From: Eumeta japonica
Lineage: Eukaryota > Arthropoda > Insecta > Lepidoptera > Psychidae
Assembly (NCBI GenBank): GCA_005406025.1
Contig: BGZK01001033.1
Location: forward strand, 124,001 to 188,000
Reading direction: 5' to 3'
DNA length: 64,000 bases
The translations under genes and the position numbers were made by a program. Positions 47,645 to 58,719 of this stretch are shown one piece after another. Below the pieces are notes generated by a model, which was given only the letters and a program-made list of their open reading frames with translations, was not told the DNA's origin and did not search any database. Positions within the stretch are counted from its first letter, which is position 1, and each line of letters opens with the position of its first letter.

Positions 47645-48035
47645 AATATGGTCGGAATGGGCTACAATGGATCGATGACCTCCAAGTTCGAAACGAGCCG
47701 CGCTTAAATCACGTCCACGAACCTCAAGCGGCCAAACTTAACTCATACGTATGCCTCAGATCCACGTAACACGACGGGATTACCTGGCTGTTTACTGCAA
47801 ATTAAGCCGACAATTGATGGCCAATTGATCGCTTAATGTGCCCTTAAGGCCATTATATTAAATCAAACGCACCTTGATGGCTCTCCGGCATCGGCACAAA
47901 GACCGCTTGATTTAAGGTGACCCGACTGGCCTTAGATGATGCCACGTTAGGGTGATACCTTATGTGCACAGAATGATCGGATAGTATCGGTGGTCTTTGC
48001 CCTATTAAATTTAGGTTAGCGTACGGTTGTGTCTG
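47645..48035. other. High-complexity island, strong candidate conserved non-coding element
   Basis: About 390 bp of balanced composition with no internal repeats and no reading frame, between AT-rich flanks. It includes CCGACAATTGATGGCCAATTGATCGC (given here in two parts: CAATTGATGG at ~47811 and CAATTGATCG at ~47822), GCTTAATGTGCCCTTAAGGC, ACCGCTTGATTTAAGGTGAC and CTAAATTTAGG-type sequence. Paired AATTGAT sites and TTAAGG sites suggest a transcription factor cluster. It is labelled from appearance only. Confidence 0.4.
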
Positions 48036-48039
48036 TGTT

Positions 48040-49490
48040 TTGTGTAAACGAAATTAAAAATAACAGAAATTTATTTTTCAAATATGAAACTGTTTATTGT
48101 TTTCAATTACATCTCCCCATTTACAAATTGCACCTAGTGATAAAAAAAAACTGTCTGTGTACTTATGTACCCACTTGAGAAGTTATATTTTTTTGGCGTT
48201 AGAAGAGGTAATTGATTTGTTTGCCAATATATTTGATTTGTTTAGCAACACAAGCCTGCTGTTAAAACATTTGGCCGACGTACAAATATTTTGTTTGCAG
48301 TAAATAAAAATCGGGCTGAAACCAATTTATTCTAGCAACAAATTTAATATTGTCAAAATATCAAACAATTTTCAGTCAGCTTGTTATGTCTGCTAAATAA
48401 ACAAGTGTGCTGCAAAGTGATAGTGCATACTTTATCAATAATATTTCACTATCGATTAGCAGAGAAAACAACATCATAAACAGTTTATCTAGTAAGTGTG
48501 ATTATTTAAGATAGCGATGTAAATAATTGAATTGCTTTTGTATGGAGAAATAGGCAGTTTTTTGTAGTCAGCGGAGCGAAATACAGCTACGTGACACGAA
48601 CGGCCAATCGTATGCGATTATTGTCATTCGGTGATTAGTTGCAGTCAACTTATAATGTGATTGAAGTGTGTGAAATCAACTTGTATGCTTTTTGATATTT
48701 TTTGATTATAGTGATGTAAGTTTAAAATGGAAAATATTGGCGATGTACGTTAATAAAGAAAACATACGATTAGTTCCCGAGTACGAATCGAATACGCACC
48801 ATGACAATGAGAATGAGGCACTGGTGGCTAAGGAAACGATTTTGTGTTTAGACTGGAACTTAATGATCATTGTGTCTTAACAGAATTTGTTTAAGCGTGA
48901 TTCACTCAATGCAGCCAACATATTTGTCTATATTTTTTGGAGCAGACCAGATTGGCTTTTATTGCTGATTGATTTATAGAAATTTTTGTGGACGAACCAA
49001 CCATTTCGGTGACTCAATACATTTTACTACTAACAAAAATACGAATATTTTGCTAACCGTTTAAGTGAAGCCCATAAATATAAAACATTTTTTTCTGGTA
49101 AATGCAATTTTTATTCATCGATTGTCAATCGAGATATCTTTAATTTTTTTATCAGTATATAGCACACTCAATTAATTAGATAAGAAATATTTTATACTGC
49201 TTCTTGTATGTGCTGGTTGAACCTTAGCGAGCGATTGAAACATCCTTTTTGTTTTATCATAATACGCTACATTAAAATCAATGTTTTGTCCTGCTTCCTG
49301 CATATGTTGTCCTGGTACTTGGAATCCGAATTATGTGTTAAATCAGCGCGTTACATGCTCAAAATTGACTTATCAAATTTTTCTAACGGACCTATAGACG
49401 TATAACTTTATGGCATACATTTGAACAATTGTTCAATATACCTACTGTTGAATTTCGTCATCGTTCTATTCGACGGGAATAGCATCATCT
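48040..49490. other. AT-rich non-coding DNA
   Basis: Three short plus-strand frames (62-68 codons) without domains. No repeat recognised. Confidence 0.45.
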
Positions 49491-49499
49491 CAATGTTGG

Positions 49500-49965
49500 T
49501 AGCTAGCGGTCTACCACCATAACCTTAATGAACAGTTTTCTGCCACGTACGGTAAAGCTTCGGAATTACATATTATCATTAGTACTCCCAATTAACTAGG
49601 ACAAAGGAATCTTCTAGAAAAGAGCTCACTGCATTCTAAAAGGGCGGTGATGTACTAACGACTCCCCCTCGGGTTACGCCCGGTTATGTCCACGGTCGGC
49701 GGTGAGCACCTACTCTCCGACGACTCGCATGCTCATTTGTCCCTTTAAAACCCTATAAAAGACAAAACTAAAAGCGAGATGAGTATAAATGTTACATCGA
49801 GCGGGTGAGCTGTACAAGCGTTGCGTCCAGGGGAGAAACAAAGAAGACTGTCCTGTCGTTGGATAAGCCCACGAGCTTCGGTCAATTGATATTTTTAAAA
49901 GCTACGGTCGTTACTGGCTGTGGTGTAGATAGACGAGGGCAACTTTTACAACCATGGAATGTATA
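49500..49965. other. High-complexity island with a TATA-like site
   Basis: A long complex block: GGGCGGTGATGTACTAACGA, CTCGGGTTACGCCCGGTTAT, CGGTCGGCGGTGAGCACC, then CCCTATAAAAGAC at about 49752-49764, then GCGGGTGAGCTGTACAAGCG. The TATAAAA is correctly oriented for plus-strand transcription starting near 49790, but no initiator or downstream gene is recognised. It could be an enhancer or a promoter. Confidence 0.35.
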
Positions 49966-50246
49966 ATGAAAAAATAATCATTATTGATCTCTCACAAATC
50001 CTACGAGGATCACCGAATTGCACAATCAATTCGTTTGTCTTTCGATTGCTGTTGTGCAAACATAAACAATAGAATTTTGGCTATAAAATTTTATGAAGAG
50101 TGTTTTAAATTATACAATGGAAATATTAACTGATTTTCCAATGAATCTTTATGGAAATGTTAACTTTCAGTTGGAAATTTTTACAATTTCATTTTTAATG
50201 CATTATAAATGGCACCTAAGCAATTGAGCTTTGCTCGTCTTCTGTC

Positions 50247-50447
50247 GAAGTTGTCGTGAGAATACGATAACTTTCTAAGGGAAAAGAAACCTGCTTACGT
50301 TCATTTCAAATAATAAATATTTAGATATGTAATAAAATAATATATAAAATTGATTTACGTATTTTATTTACGTTGCGCCATCTGTAGTTTCTGTTATATA
50401 TTGCCATTCGTTGTTGAGAACCAATAAAATAGCTACATTGTAATTAC
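50247..50447 (+). repeat. Dispersed ~180-200 bp repeat, copy 2
   Basis: Pairs with 25736-25912 (blocks listed there). This copy keeps the GCGCCATCTGTAGTTTCTG form of the shared segment. Confidence 0.65.
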
Positions 50448-50494
50448 CTCAGAACAATAAGAAATAGCGTGATAAAGCAAGGTTTCGAATTTTT

Positions 50495-50900
50495 AGGGTT
50501 CCTTATCTCTAAATGAAAAAATAAAAACGAATTCTTATAGCATTACTCGTGTGTGCCTCTGTCTGTCTATCTGTCCGTCTGTCACAGTCAGTTTGCTTTG
50601 AATCTACTGGACCGATTGAATTAATATTTGGTACATATAGTGTCTCTGTGAACCAAACACGGGTATAATTGAATTTCGAACGTGAATAATTGAATTTTCA
50701 ATAAGACTCACTTTTGAGGGATAAATTAGAAAATTAAAAATAAAGTTATGTAAACTGTATCAAATGAAGAATAAGATATCAAATGAAATCGCTTATTACG
50801 AGGGTCTCGAAAATTTTTGTAATTTCAAAGTTAAATAAGACAATCGATGCAAATTAATCATTCCATCCCTTCTCTACGAAACTACTGCGCCTGAAATCCT
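50495..50900 (-). repeat. ~600 bp dispersed repeat, minus-strand partial copy
   Basis: Begins TTTTTAGGGTTCC, the reverse complement of the GGAACCCTAAAAA end, then CTGTCTGTCTATCTGTCCGT, CTACTGGACCGATTGAATTA and further in TATCAAATGAAATCGCTTAT. The order is that of the 6.39 and 56.95 kb elements read backward. The distal end is eroded. The TATTACGAGGGT inside it is not a mariner end. Confidence 0.65.
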
Positions 50901-50954
50901 GAAAATAATAAAAAGCAATTTACTTACAGATTACAGGGAAACTTATAAGAAGTC

Positions 50955-51045
50955 TACAGTTTGCTTCGTTTCGGTTCGTTTCCACGTCCTCCGCTACACA
51001 AACTGACAGTCGCTAAGTACGTGAACGCGTACTTGTGTGTATCAG
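50955..51045. other. Small GC-richer patch
   Basis: Repeated CGTTTCGGTTCGTTTCC and an AAGTACG/CGTACTT inverted pair (51015-51034). Confidence 0.2.
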
Positions 51046-51531
51046 ATTATTTTTGTTTTTTTTACTCCATCATTTAAGATAGTATATGTCGCTGCTCTTA
51101 AGAAATAACATACAAGCGTCAAACTTGGCGTGATCATAGTACAAACTTAAGTAAAACAATAAATAAAATTTGGCTAAGTTAGAATGGCGCTCGTGCTAAG
51201 AATCCGCAAATTGATGAATGAAAATAAACATCAAATGCGAGTGTAACTCGCTTTTGGCCGGATTTATCTTAACTTGTTTTTATTTCATATATTGTGCCAC
51301 AGATTTTCAATGTGTTATCTATTGAAACACAGAGAACAGAAATTAAAATGTTAAAACGACGCCAAATTACGACGCAAGTGACTCGCGCACGTGTAGATGC
51401 GTACAATAAATACAACAGAATTCGACATCGGCGTCATCTATGGTACACTATTATAACTATGAATTATTCTGCAAGTCAAATTTATTCATGCATTTCTCAA
51501 AAAATTTTAATGGTCAGTTATTCGCTAGTCT

Positions 51532-51542
51532 GGGGGGGGGGG
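51532..51542 (+). repeat. Run of eleven G
   Basis: An uninterrupted G homopolymer in AT-rich DNA, followed by TGTCACAG. It marks an unstable site and possibly the edge of an inserted repeat. Confidence 0.95.
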
Positions 51543-51639
51543 TGTCACAGTCCCAATATTTTGATATTTTTAAATACATGATTTAGGGATATGCGACTAT
51601 ACGAAAAAAAGTTTCGTCGAAAACTTTAAAAAATTCTAC

Positions 51640-51785
51640 AATCCAATTACAGCACCACACGGTGGGTTCAATTGTGAATCTAAATCATCCAGAGACCTAT
51701 TCAGATACACATGAAAAAATTATGTTAATCGGTCGAACCGTTTAGGAGTTCAGTGACTAACATTCATACAGAAAAGGTAGGTAAT
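51640..51785 (+). repeat. Probable RTE-like repeat tail
   Basis: TTAATCGGTCGAACCGTTTAGG followed by AGTTCAGTGACTAACATTCA resembles the 'AATCGGTTCAGCCGTTTAGGAG' block of such elements (given in parts). The upstream CACCACACGGTGGGTTCAAT may belong to the same element. Confidence 0.45.
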
Positions 51786-51813
51786 TATAAATTGCACCTT
51801 TATACAATTTGAA

Positions 51814-51851
51814 TTTTTTTTTAACCTGAACTTTAGAAAAATTTGTGAAAC
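51814..51851 (+). repeat. 38 bp block shared with the 18.2-19.8 kb array
   Basis: TTTTTTTTAACCTGAACTTT and the following AGAAAAATTTGTGAAA match the left edge of that array (18173-18211) at roughly nine of ten positions. It suggests a common terminal sequence. Confidence 0.5.
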
Positions 51852-51954
51852 CAGCTAAAAGTCAACATTTACTTGTTTTCTCCGAAATATTGTCCGTCTT
51901 GCGATATAGCGAGAATCAATAAGTAAATTCAATTTATAGAAATATTAAATCAGC

Positions 51955-52215
51955 TCACAGGTTAAGAGCCACCTTACAAGCAGGAGGTACCGGGTTTGTT
52001 TAGACCACGTAAAAATTGACGAATGAGTTAATTCAACTTAAACTTAACTCAAACCATTCGCCCTTGCCTCAGGGATCTTGTAAGCTGTCGGTATTGGTCG
52101 TTCTTTGTCGTTGATGTCATCGATCGTTAGCATCTCCTACTTTCACTGGGCCAGAATGGAAGGTTTAAAGGCCTAGTTCCTCAACTTGAAACAAAAAGGT
52201 CCTGAAAGGATTGAT
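51955..52215 (+). repeat. tRNA-derived SINE, decayed
   Basis: The head GGTTAAGAGCCACCTTACAA with GCAGGAGGTACCGGGTTTGT keeps the spacing of a tRNA-like promoter, with a damaged B box (GGTTTGTTTAG for GGTTCGATTCC). The body contains CATTCGCCCTTGCCTCAGGG, ATCTTGTAAGCTGTCGGTAT and CACTGGGCCAGAATGGAAGG. It is a different SINE from the one at 23.2 kb. The right limit is approximate. Confidence 0.6.
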
Positions 52216-52657
52216 TGAGCGTTGTAGTAATTGAAAGCTTGATACAACAACAACATTAATTTAAATCAGAAGTAGTTGGTATTTCGTTAACAAACTATAT
52301 AAGTAAAATGAACAAGAAAAGTTTCTTTGGAGGCTTAAGTACACCACTTAATGAACATTTTTGATAGATGGAGATGTATTGATTGAGATTGGAGATATAG
52401 AGAACTCGATAAAATTTAAAATCTTTTGATGAAGCTGTTCTCCATTCCATAAACGTTTTTGAATTACTGTTACTATATATTAATTGAAATTTCAATGTAT
52501 TGTAAAATAAAATCAGTGATTACATTGTCTTTGCTCTCTTAAGTAGTCGTCCACAATTGGTTCATAAATAATGGAGGGACTTTGCACTGATTGGTTTTTA
52601 AAATTATGTAATTGGTTACGTAACTTGCAATTAAAGTCATCGTAACTAAATTTTGCG

Positions 52658-52833
52658 TATCGAAAATAAGAAATACCATCCTTTTTCATAGTTTCTTATG
52701 TATTATTTTTGGAATTTTTAACAGAACAATTCAACGTCGTAACTAAAGGTAAGACGTTGACTTGCTCTGTTAAGAAATGCAAAAACAACACATAAAAAGC
52801 TATGAAAAGGGATGGTATTTCTTATTTTCGATA
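52658..52833. mobile_element. 176 bp full-length foldback element (MITE-like)
   Basis: The element is one long hairpin. Positions 52658-52738 pair with 52753-52833 without net insertion or deletion (81 bp arms, 14-base loop GTAACTAAAGGTAA). The outer 24 bases are identical in both arms (starting TATCGAAAATAAGAAATACC); mismatches become commoner inward. TA at each edge fits a TA target-site duplication, as for Tc1/mariner or related elements. There is no coding capacity. If transcribed through, it would form double-stranded RNA. Confidence 0.9.
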
Positions 52834-52859
52834 AGAAAAAGTTAGTTTATTCATAATAG

Positions 52860-53860
52860 GTGCTCAGTCATGAATTATAATGAGTATTCATTTAAAATAG
52901 CTTCAAAAGTCGAGATATAAATCGACTTAAAAGAAATAGACCTAAGCAACACCGATCTCGTATTAATTGCGTTGCCACAGTATTTGGTCGCTTAACAATA
53001 GAGACTACTACTAATGGAGTCACCTCTTTTATTTATTTCTTTATTTTTTCTTTTATATTTATACAAATCAAAATTACCTCTAAAGGGAAATTATCAATAG
53101 ATTAAACCGTTTCAAACAAAAATTTTGCTTATTATATTTAAATTTGTTTTTTAGAAAATTATATGTAAGAATTGTGTTCTTTGAAATATTTTAATGTTTA
53201 ATGAATCACAATATTATTTTATTAAATAAATAATTAGAAAATTTCATATTACTATACCCTATACACTTTAAAAATTATCGATTTATTTCATGTACATTTT
53301 CACCAACATTATGAAATTAAAGGTTCATATTAATTTAAATCTTAAGTGATCCTACATTAAGCTTTATTATGAAGTAAAATATACGATACTTTTTTTATGC
53401 ATTCAACCAAAAAACAGTAATAAACATTTAAAATAATATTAAACCACTCCACTGATGTCTGGTTTTAGAACAGCACGTGTTAGTTGTAAAAAAAATAGGA
53501 TTTATTGTTTTCCAATAACAAAATAAACGTTACTTGTTCTATTTGCATTCAAAAATTAACATTATGTTATCACATTTTGGTTGAGAAGTCAGATAATAAA
53601 TAATGTTCCTTTCCTTTTTTTTCTTTGGCACTGCAAAATGGTATTGTAAAATGTGAGACTGAGACATCAAATACATTTTGAGCCATTTTTCGCCGTGAAT
53701 AAAGTATGCGACTGTGAATCTTCTCCTTTTTATACACCTATGATTAAAATATTAAAAAAATAACTGCATTAAGATAGCAATGCATTAACCAGAACTACTA
53801 TACTTGAATTACTTACATAATTTTTTCAATATAATTTTGCCGAAAGTTCTCCATTAGATG
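52860..53860. other. AT-rich non-coding DNA
   Basis: No gene or repeat recognised. Confidence 0.5.
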
Positions 53861-53894
53861 GCGCTTCTAGCATAATAGTTTTAGGAACAAAGAA

Positions 53895-54170
53895 ATGTTA
53901 AATGCACATTTCCCCAACAAATGGATTAGTCGCCACCGGCTCATTAAGTTGCAGCTGCGTCCTTTAGACTACCTAGACTTTTTTATATGGAGGTGCTTAA
54001 AAACGAAGCGTACAAAGCTCGTTGTTATGTTGTTGACGAATTAAAGGTGAAGGTATTTAACCTTTTTCAGAAAATTCGTCATAGATCGGTGTTGGGAGCC
54101 AAAGAAAGTGTATAGGAACGAATGCACATACGCGTTCCCGATCTTTGAACATTTTCTTTTGAGTACATGG
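53895..54170 (+). pseudogene. Tc1/mariner-superfamily transposase, C-terminal fragment
   Basis: One plus-strand frame runs HFPNKWISRHRLIKLQLRPL, DYLDFFIWRCLKNEAYKAR, VVDELKVKVFN and then SVLGAKESV before a stop, followed by RMHIRVPDL. I recognise the layout FP-RWIGR-GP--WP-RSPDLTPLDFFLWG--K--VY, the end of an IS630-like DDE transposase common in insects. The third catalytic residue region (P-LDFF) remains as YLDFF. The SPDLTP proline-rich loop has decayed to LRPLDY. Only the last third of the protein is present. There is no obvious terminal repeat. It is dead. Confidence 0.7.
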
Positions 54171-54179
54171 TTTATGAAT

Positions 54180-54945
54180 TGCAATAATAAAAAGACATTT
54201 GAAACTCATTTCAGTGAAACTTCATAAGCTTACTTCAATTACAATAATTCTTGTATTTTGGTGCTGCATGAGGAATAATTATTGTAAAGTTTGACTAACT
54301 AATTTTTTAAGATTATTTGGCCCCACACAGCTACTGGTATAAAATGGAAATGCATTAAACAAAAAGAATGTGACAGTTATTTATTTATGCATAACTATGA
54401 CGCTTAAAACAATGTGTACTAATTTATTTTTTATTAAGAAAAGAGAGAAAACACCAAAAGAAAATTTGCTCTCGTACGTTTATAAGTTTTCGTGATAGGA
54501 TTGTACTTGAATAAGCTTTCCTGTACATAATAACATATAACAATATGTATAACATGTAATGAAAGAGTAAATACGGGACTCAAAGTTGTGCAACGCACAA
54601 GACACAATATTGCGACAAAGAAAACGAGTAATACAATATCTAAAGACATGTAAGTTGTAAAAATAAAAATAAAATTGTCTTAAATATGTGATCGTGAACA
54701 AAGTTCTTGTTTTACTAGTGATTTTTCCCGTGAAAAAAGTATTCAATAATTTAAATCATCCATCAAGAGCGTTAAGAGCAACATACATAATATTTGTGAA
54801 AATCACCTTAACCTTCAATTAACACTCAAAGTCACAACCCTAACATAAACAGTGATAAAATCGTACTAATTATTTCACGTACCAATATACACACTTGAAT
54901 AGTTTATACAATGTTCGTTCTGCAAGAAATATCTTTCATAGAGGC
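54180..54945. other. AT-rich non-coding DNA
   Basis: Two overlapping minus-strand frames (88 and 71 codons) in different phases, neither with a domain. Confidence 0.45.
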
Positions 54946-54949
54946 AAGA

Positions 54950-55150
54950 TTTAATCAAGGCGACAAATATCTCTGTATACGAAACGATTTTGGCGCGAAT
55001 AACCATTGGAAACTAGTTCGAACCACTTTGGATCGGTTCATGCTAGCTTTGCCAAGTTATGTCACCTGGATGCGCGGATATTGCGATTAATGGATTAGCT
55101 TGAATTTAAACGTGCTTAAACCATGTCAAGATTACAGGCTTAGTTCCTAT
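54950..55150. other. High-complexity island with paired Otd/Bicoid-like sites
   Basis: Contains GCGATTAATGGATTAGCTTG, which packs GATTA and GGATTAG sites within 12 bases, then TTTAAACGTGCTTAAACC and AAGATTACAGGCTTAG. No coding signal. Confidence 0.35.
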
Positions 55151-55159
55151 ATGAAACAC

Positions 55160-55890
55160 GTTCGTAAAATCAATGTAATCCTTACAAGGCACAATGTATG
55201 CAACTACATGGCTATATAAATCTTTGTATTCGTCCATTTTTGCCCATAGATAATGAATAACATCAAATAAGAAATATAAAAAAAAAAATAATTCGTGCTG
55301 TCACTTGATTATAAATAGAGATGTAGTCTCTTTGCATTTGTCTGGTAGTTTGTTATTACTTTTCAAGACAAACAGACATCTTGACTACCAATCGTTAGAT
55401 AATTTCTTGTCTGTGACCAGTACTCATTCGGTGCTAACAGATGGTGTTTGAAACAAAAAAGACAAAAATAATGAGTAATTCGAAATACTAATGGAAGTGC
55501 TATCTGTTAAAGAATTAACTAATAAACATACTAAATTACAATTTTTAGCTTTTTAAATGGATTTTTCGTCATGTTTTATTTTATACAGAAGTATCTCACT
55601 GAAAGCCCTGATTTTCATTATGTATTAATGGTTATGGTTATTTAAATATAATGGTTGCCAAAGTCATGGAGAAACACATTTCATTACAACTCAATAATAT
55701 ATTGAAAGGTGTCCGTCCAATTATGATAAATATTTTTATAGCAAGTTTAAATTAGGATTGAATTTACTGAAAATTCTTGTTTTAAGGCAAATATAAATTG
55801 ATTTGTAATAATTTTTTTTTAATTCATTTATTCATATAAATCAAGTTTCATCCGTCGTACTAATTCATTCACGCTTCCATGTAAGTTCTT
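55160..55890. other. AT-rich non-coding DNA
   Basis: No feature recognised. Confidence 0.5.
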
Positions 55891-55904
55891 GATATGTAGA
55901 AAAT

Positions 55905-56340
55905 GTATCTCCCGACGAGGGCAATGAGCGTTAATCAGACCCCTCCAGAGCGCGGGGTGACGCGCCGTGGGCGGCGTCCGCATTCGCGCTCCCTTCAGAC
56001 AAAGGGCCGCTTTTGTGTCGGTGAAGAATGGTCACCTTAATGCGTTCGCGCTGACGAACCGACTTTAGCTTTACTGATTAAATGTTTTTGTTATTGTAAT
56101 TAATACTTCATTACTGTAAACCGTAAACGTATATCGATGGGCCCTTCGTAGAGAAGAGACAATCGATCTTTAACGTGTGCACTTGGAGGCACGTATTGTG
56201 GTTCCTATTTTTGAAGACTCGCCGATCGGTCGGTATCGAAATGCAGGAAGCGCCTCACCGGCACGGGGCGAGGACAGGACCGGCCTTTTTCTGTTTATGC
56301 CGGAAAACGTGTCCGGATGGCCGAGTGCTAGCGACTGAGT
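55905..56340. other. GC-richer island pair, candidate cis-regulatory
   Basis: The first part (55905-56075) has GAGCGTTAATCAGACCCC, GCGCGGGGTGACGCGCCG and GGTCACCTTAATGCG. The second (56155-56340) has CACGTATTGTGG, CGCCGATCGGTCGGTATCG and CTGTTTATGCCGG, another posterior Hox/Caudal-like site. A tRNA-like string at 56311-56333 is not a tRNA gene (no B box). Confidence 0.35.
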
Positions 56341-56950
56341 GTACACAAAACTAATCCGATTTTGTACATCAGATTGCTTTTATGGAACCGTTTTATTTGT
56401 CGCTGTGGGATTGTCTATTTACACCGTTGTTGTAAACAATTAATTGTGCATTAACATTAAATACTGTCCAGAATGCACTTTTTTTTTAATAATTACAAAT
56501 TACACATACTACAGTCTGAGTAGCACATTAAGTTTGCATACGGATAGTTACTACTTTGTTTTTAAACAATTTCCGGTAATTGTCCCTAAAACACATTAAA
56601 AAATCTAAAACTACTTTGAGTAAGGAGCATAATTTCATTATTTGGAAAATCCATAAGTTAACGCTTCATAAAGCTCATTTAATATCATAATAAAAACAAA
56701 TTGTATTGGAGAACGAAATAAAAATATCCTCATTAACCGATAAAAAAAGGAATAAAAAAAATAAGTTAATTATTTACAGTGATATCTACAAGCGCCGACC
56801 GATAATTGCAATATTTTAATCTATTTGATGGGTTTAAAATACATACGTATCATAATGAATTTTAATAACTACATTTTTATGAACAAATTCTACGGATTAG
56901 GCTAACGATATTCAATACGAAATTATATGCAGTAATTCTAAAGGTAATAA

Positions 56951-57540
56951 AAGCAAGTTCGAACAGGACCCACACTCTGAGGCTTCCGTACAAACTTAAT
57001 TATGTATGTAGACATTTTGTCTGTCTAAAGTCTCAGTGAGTTTTGTCTGTTTTCGATATCGATACTGGATAGATATCGGTCTCGGGAACTCCGAAACTTT
57101 TCATTTAAAAAAAAATTAAAAGTTAAAAAATGTTCTTCCACATATTGGTCTATATTCCAATTGCGAATGTAAATTCTAATCATATTTTTTTTATATTATT
57201 ACTAAATAATCGATTTTCAGGTATTTTCCTTTACTTGCGCTGTGAGAGTTCTAGGTCAGTGGGAAGTATCCTGTAGGTTTCCATTTACTTATAACTTTCA
57301 AAATATAAGGCATATAAAAGTTCGTATTTTGGCAATATTTTCTGTTTACGTACTTAGAAATATAGAATTTTTACCGGTATTTCAGTATAATTTCAACTTG
57401 AAACCTCCACGCATTCTTGAGAAAAAGGGTCTTGGCCGACGGACGGACAGACGAATAAATAGATAAACGGACAGACAAACTGAAGGACAACGAAGGATAC
57501 TATGACGGCATCTTTTTCCTTTAGAGACACGGAATCATGA
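56951..57540 (+). repeat. Near-full copy of the ~600 bp dispersed repeat
   Basis: The left block ACTCTGAGGCTTCCGTACAA plus ACTTAATTATGTATGTAG matches 6411-6450. The right block CGACGGACGGACAGACG, GACAACGAAGGATACTATGA and GAGACACGGAA matches the end of the 6.39-7.00 kb copy. The length (~590 versus ~606 bp) and orientation agree. Both copies lack a protein-coding frame. Confidence 0.75.
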
Positions 57541-57599
57541 TTGCGAATGTGAAGTTTTGCGGCTGTTAAAATAATCATTTAAATTGATCCTGATTTTGC

Positions 57600-58385
57600 G
57601 CGTGATACTCCAATGCAAAAAACTAATCACAGAAAAGACACACAAACATAAAACGTGTTATTTGAAAATTAATAATACTTTTGCAGGCGCTCAGTGCTAC
57701 GATTTTATAATAGTATCGAGCAAAAAGTTAGCAATGATATCTGAAGATTCCTGACTCAATCGCGCCTATTAGACAATAGATTGAAATAAGAGCCACACAG
57801 AATTTGTTCTGAATTTATACCTCGATACCCTAGATTTCGGTGACACATTTCTGTGAGTTAATTTGAATTAGAATTGAAGGCGGAAGCTGGATTGAGATTC
57901 CCTAATACATAAGGCGAATGAATTCATGCTGCAGAGTTGCGGACAAAAACCAGATAGACCAGAGAACCCACAAATTCTAGTCCTTTCAAATTTATTGATT
58001 TGCTTTGTCTTTTCATTTATATAAGTATTAAAAGGATTAAAAAATAACAATTATTACAACACTTACATGTATTTTGAATACGATTTAACCTTTCATAAAT
58101 GAAAAATAAACTTATTTACGACCACAGGACCTCAAATTGGAGAATTAAACACTAGAAAGGTAATAAATATACTTAATACCACTGAATAAAACACTGGGTA
58201 AAAAGTGATCAATGTATCTTTCTGTCATCATTTCTTTTACTCTAAAAAACTATTCGTCAAATTACAGTAGATAAAGCAACGTTATATTTTTGGAAAATAT
58301 AAAAACGCGTCTGATCTATTCGTTGGCCAGGACGTCGATGTTCCGAGGTAAATCCAGAATCTTTTCACCGGACGGAAAGCCGCGA
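57600..58385. other. AT-rich non-coding DNA
   Basis: No feature recognised. Confidence 0.5.
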
Positions 58386-58389
58386 TGTA

Positions 58390-58540
58390 TAATCCTCGGT
58401 ATTTGTGTCAACAAATCATCCGGGGCCGCGGCGCGTCAGTTACGGCGACTTAGTCAAGATTACGGCGGCGCGTGAGTGCGGTCCCCTCGCCCGCCGTCCG
58501 CGGCCCGTCCCCGCCGGCGCGGATGGTGACAGGCAGATAA
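58390..58540. other. CpG-rich island
   Basis: GGGGCCGCGGCGCGTCAGTT, ACGGCGGCGCGTGAGTGCGG and CCCGCCGTCCGCGGCCCGTC. Three overlapping frames on both strands (61-86 codons) have no domain and reflect composition. Confidence 0.3.
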
Positions 58541-58719
58541 CATTTTACGCAAGACAGTTCCTGAAAACACTGAGAATTATTGTCCGAGGAAAAGATTTTG
58601 TCTGCCGCCGCGACGTAGCGGTTTTCAGTCAGAATTTGAGGAACTGTTCGATATTGAATTATTAAATTTATCCGAGTAGAATCCTGTTTTAATTTCGTAA
58701 TCATTGATTAATTAACCAT

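Noticed and set aside
50780..50795. TATTACGAGGGT resembles the left end of mariner copy 1.
   Set aside because: It is internal to a different dispersed repeat and no transposase or partner repeat is nearby.
56311..56333. GTCCGGATGGCCGAGTGCTAG resembles the 5' end and A box of a tRNA-Leu or tRNA-Ser.
   Set aside because: No B box, no anticodon stem and no cloverleaf follow within 100 bases.
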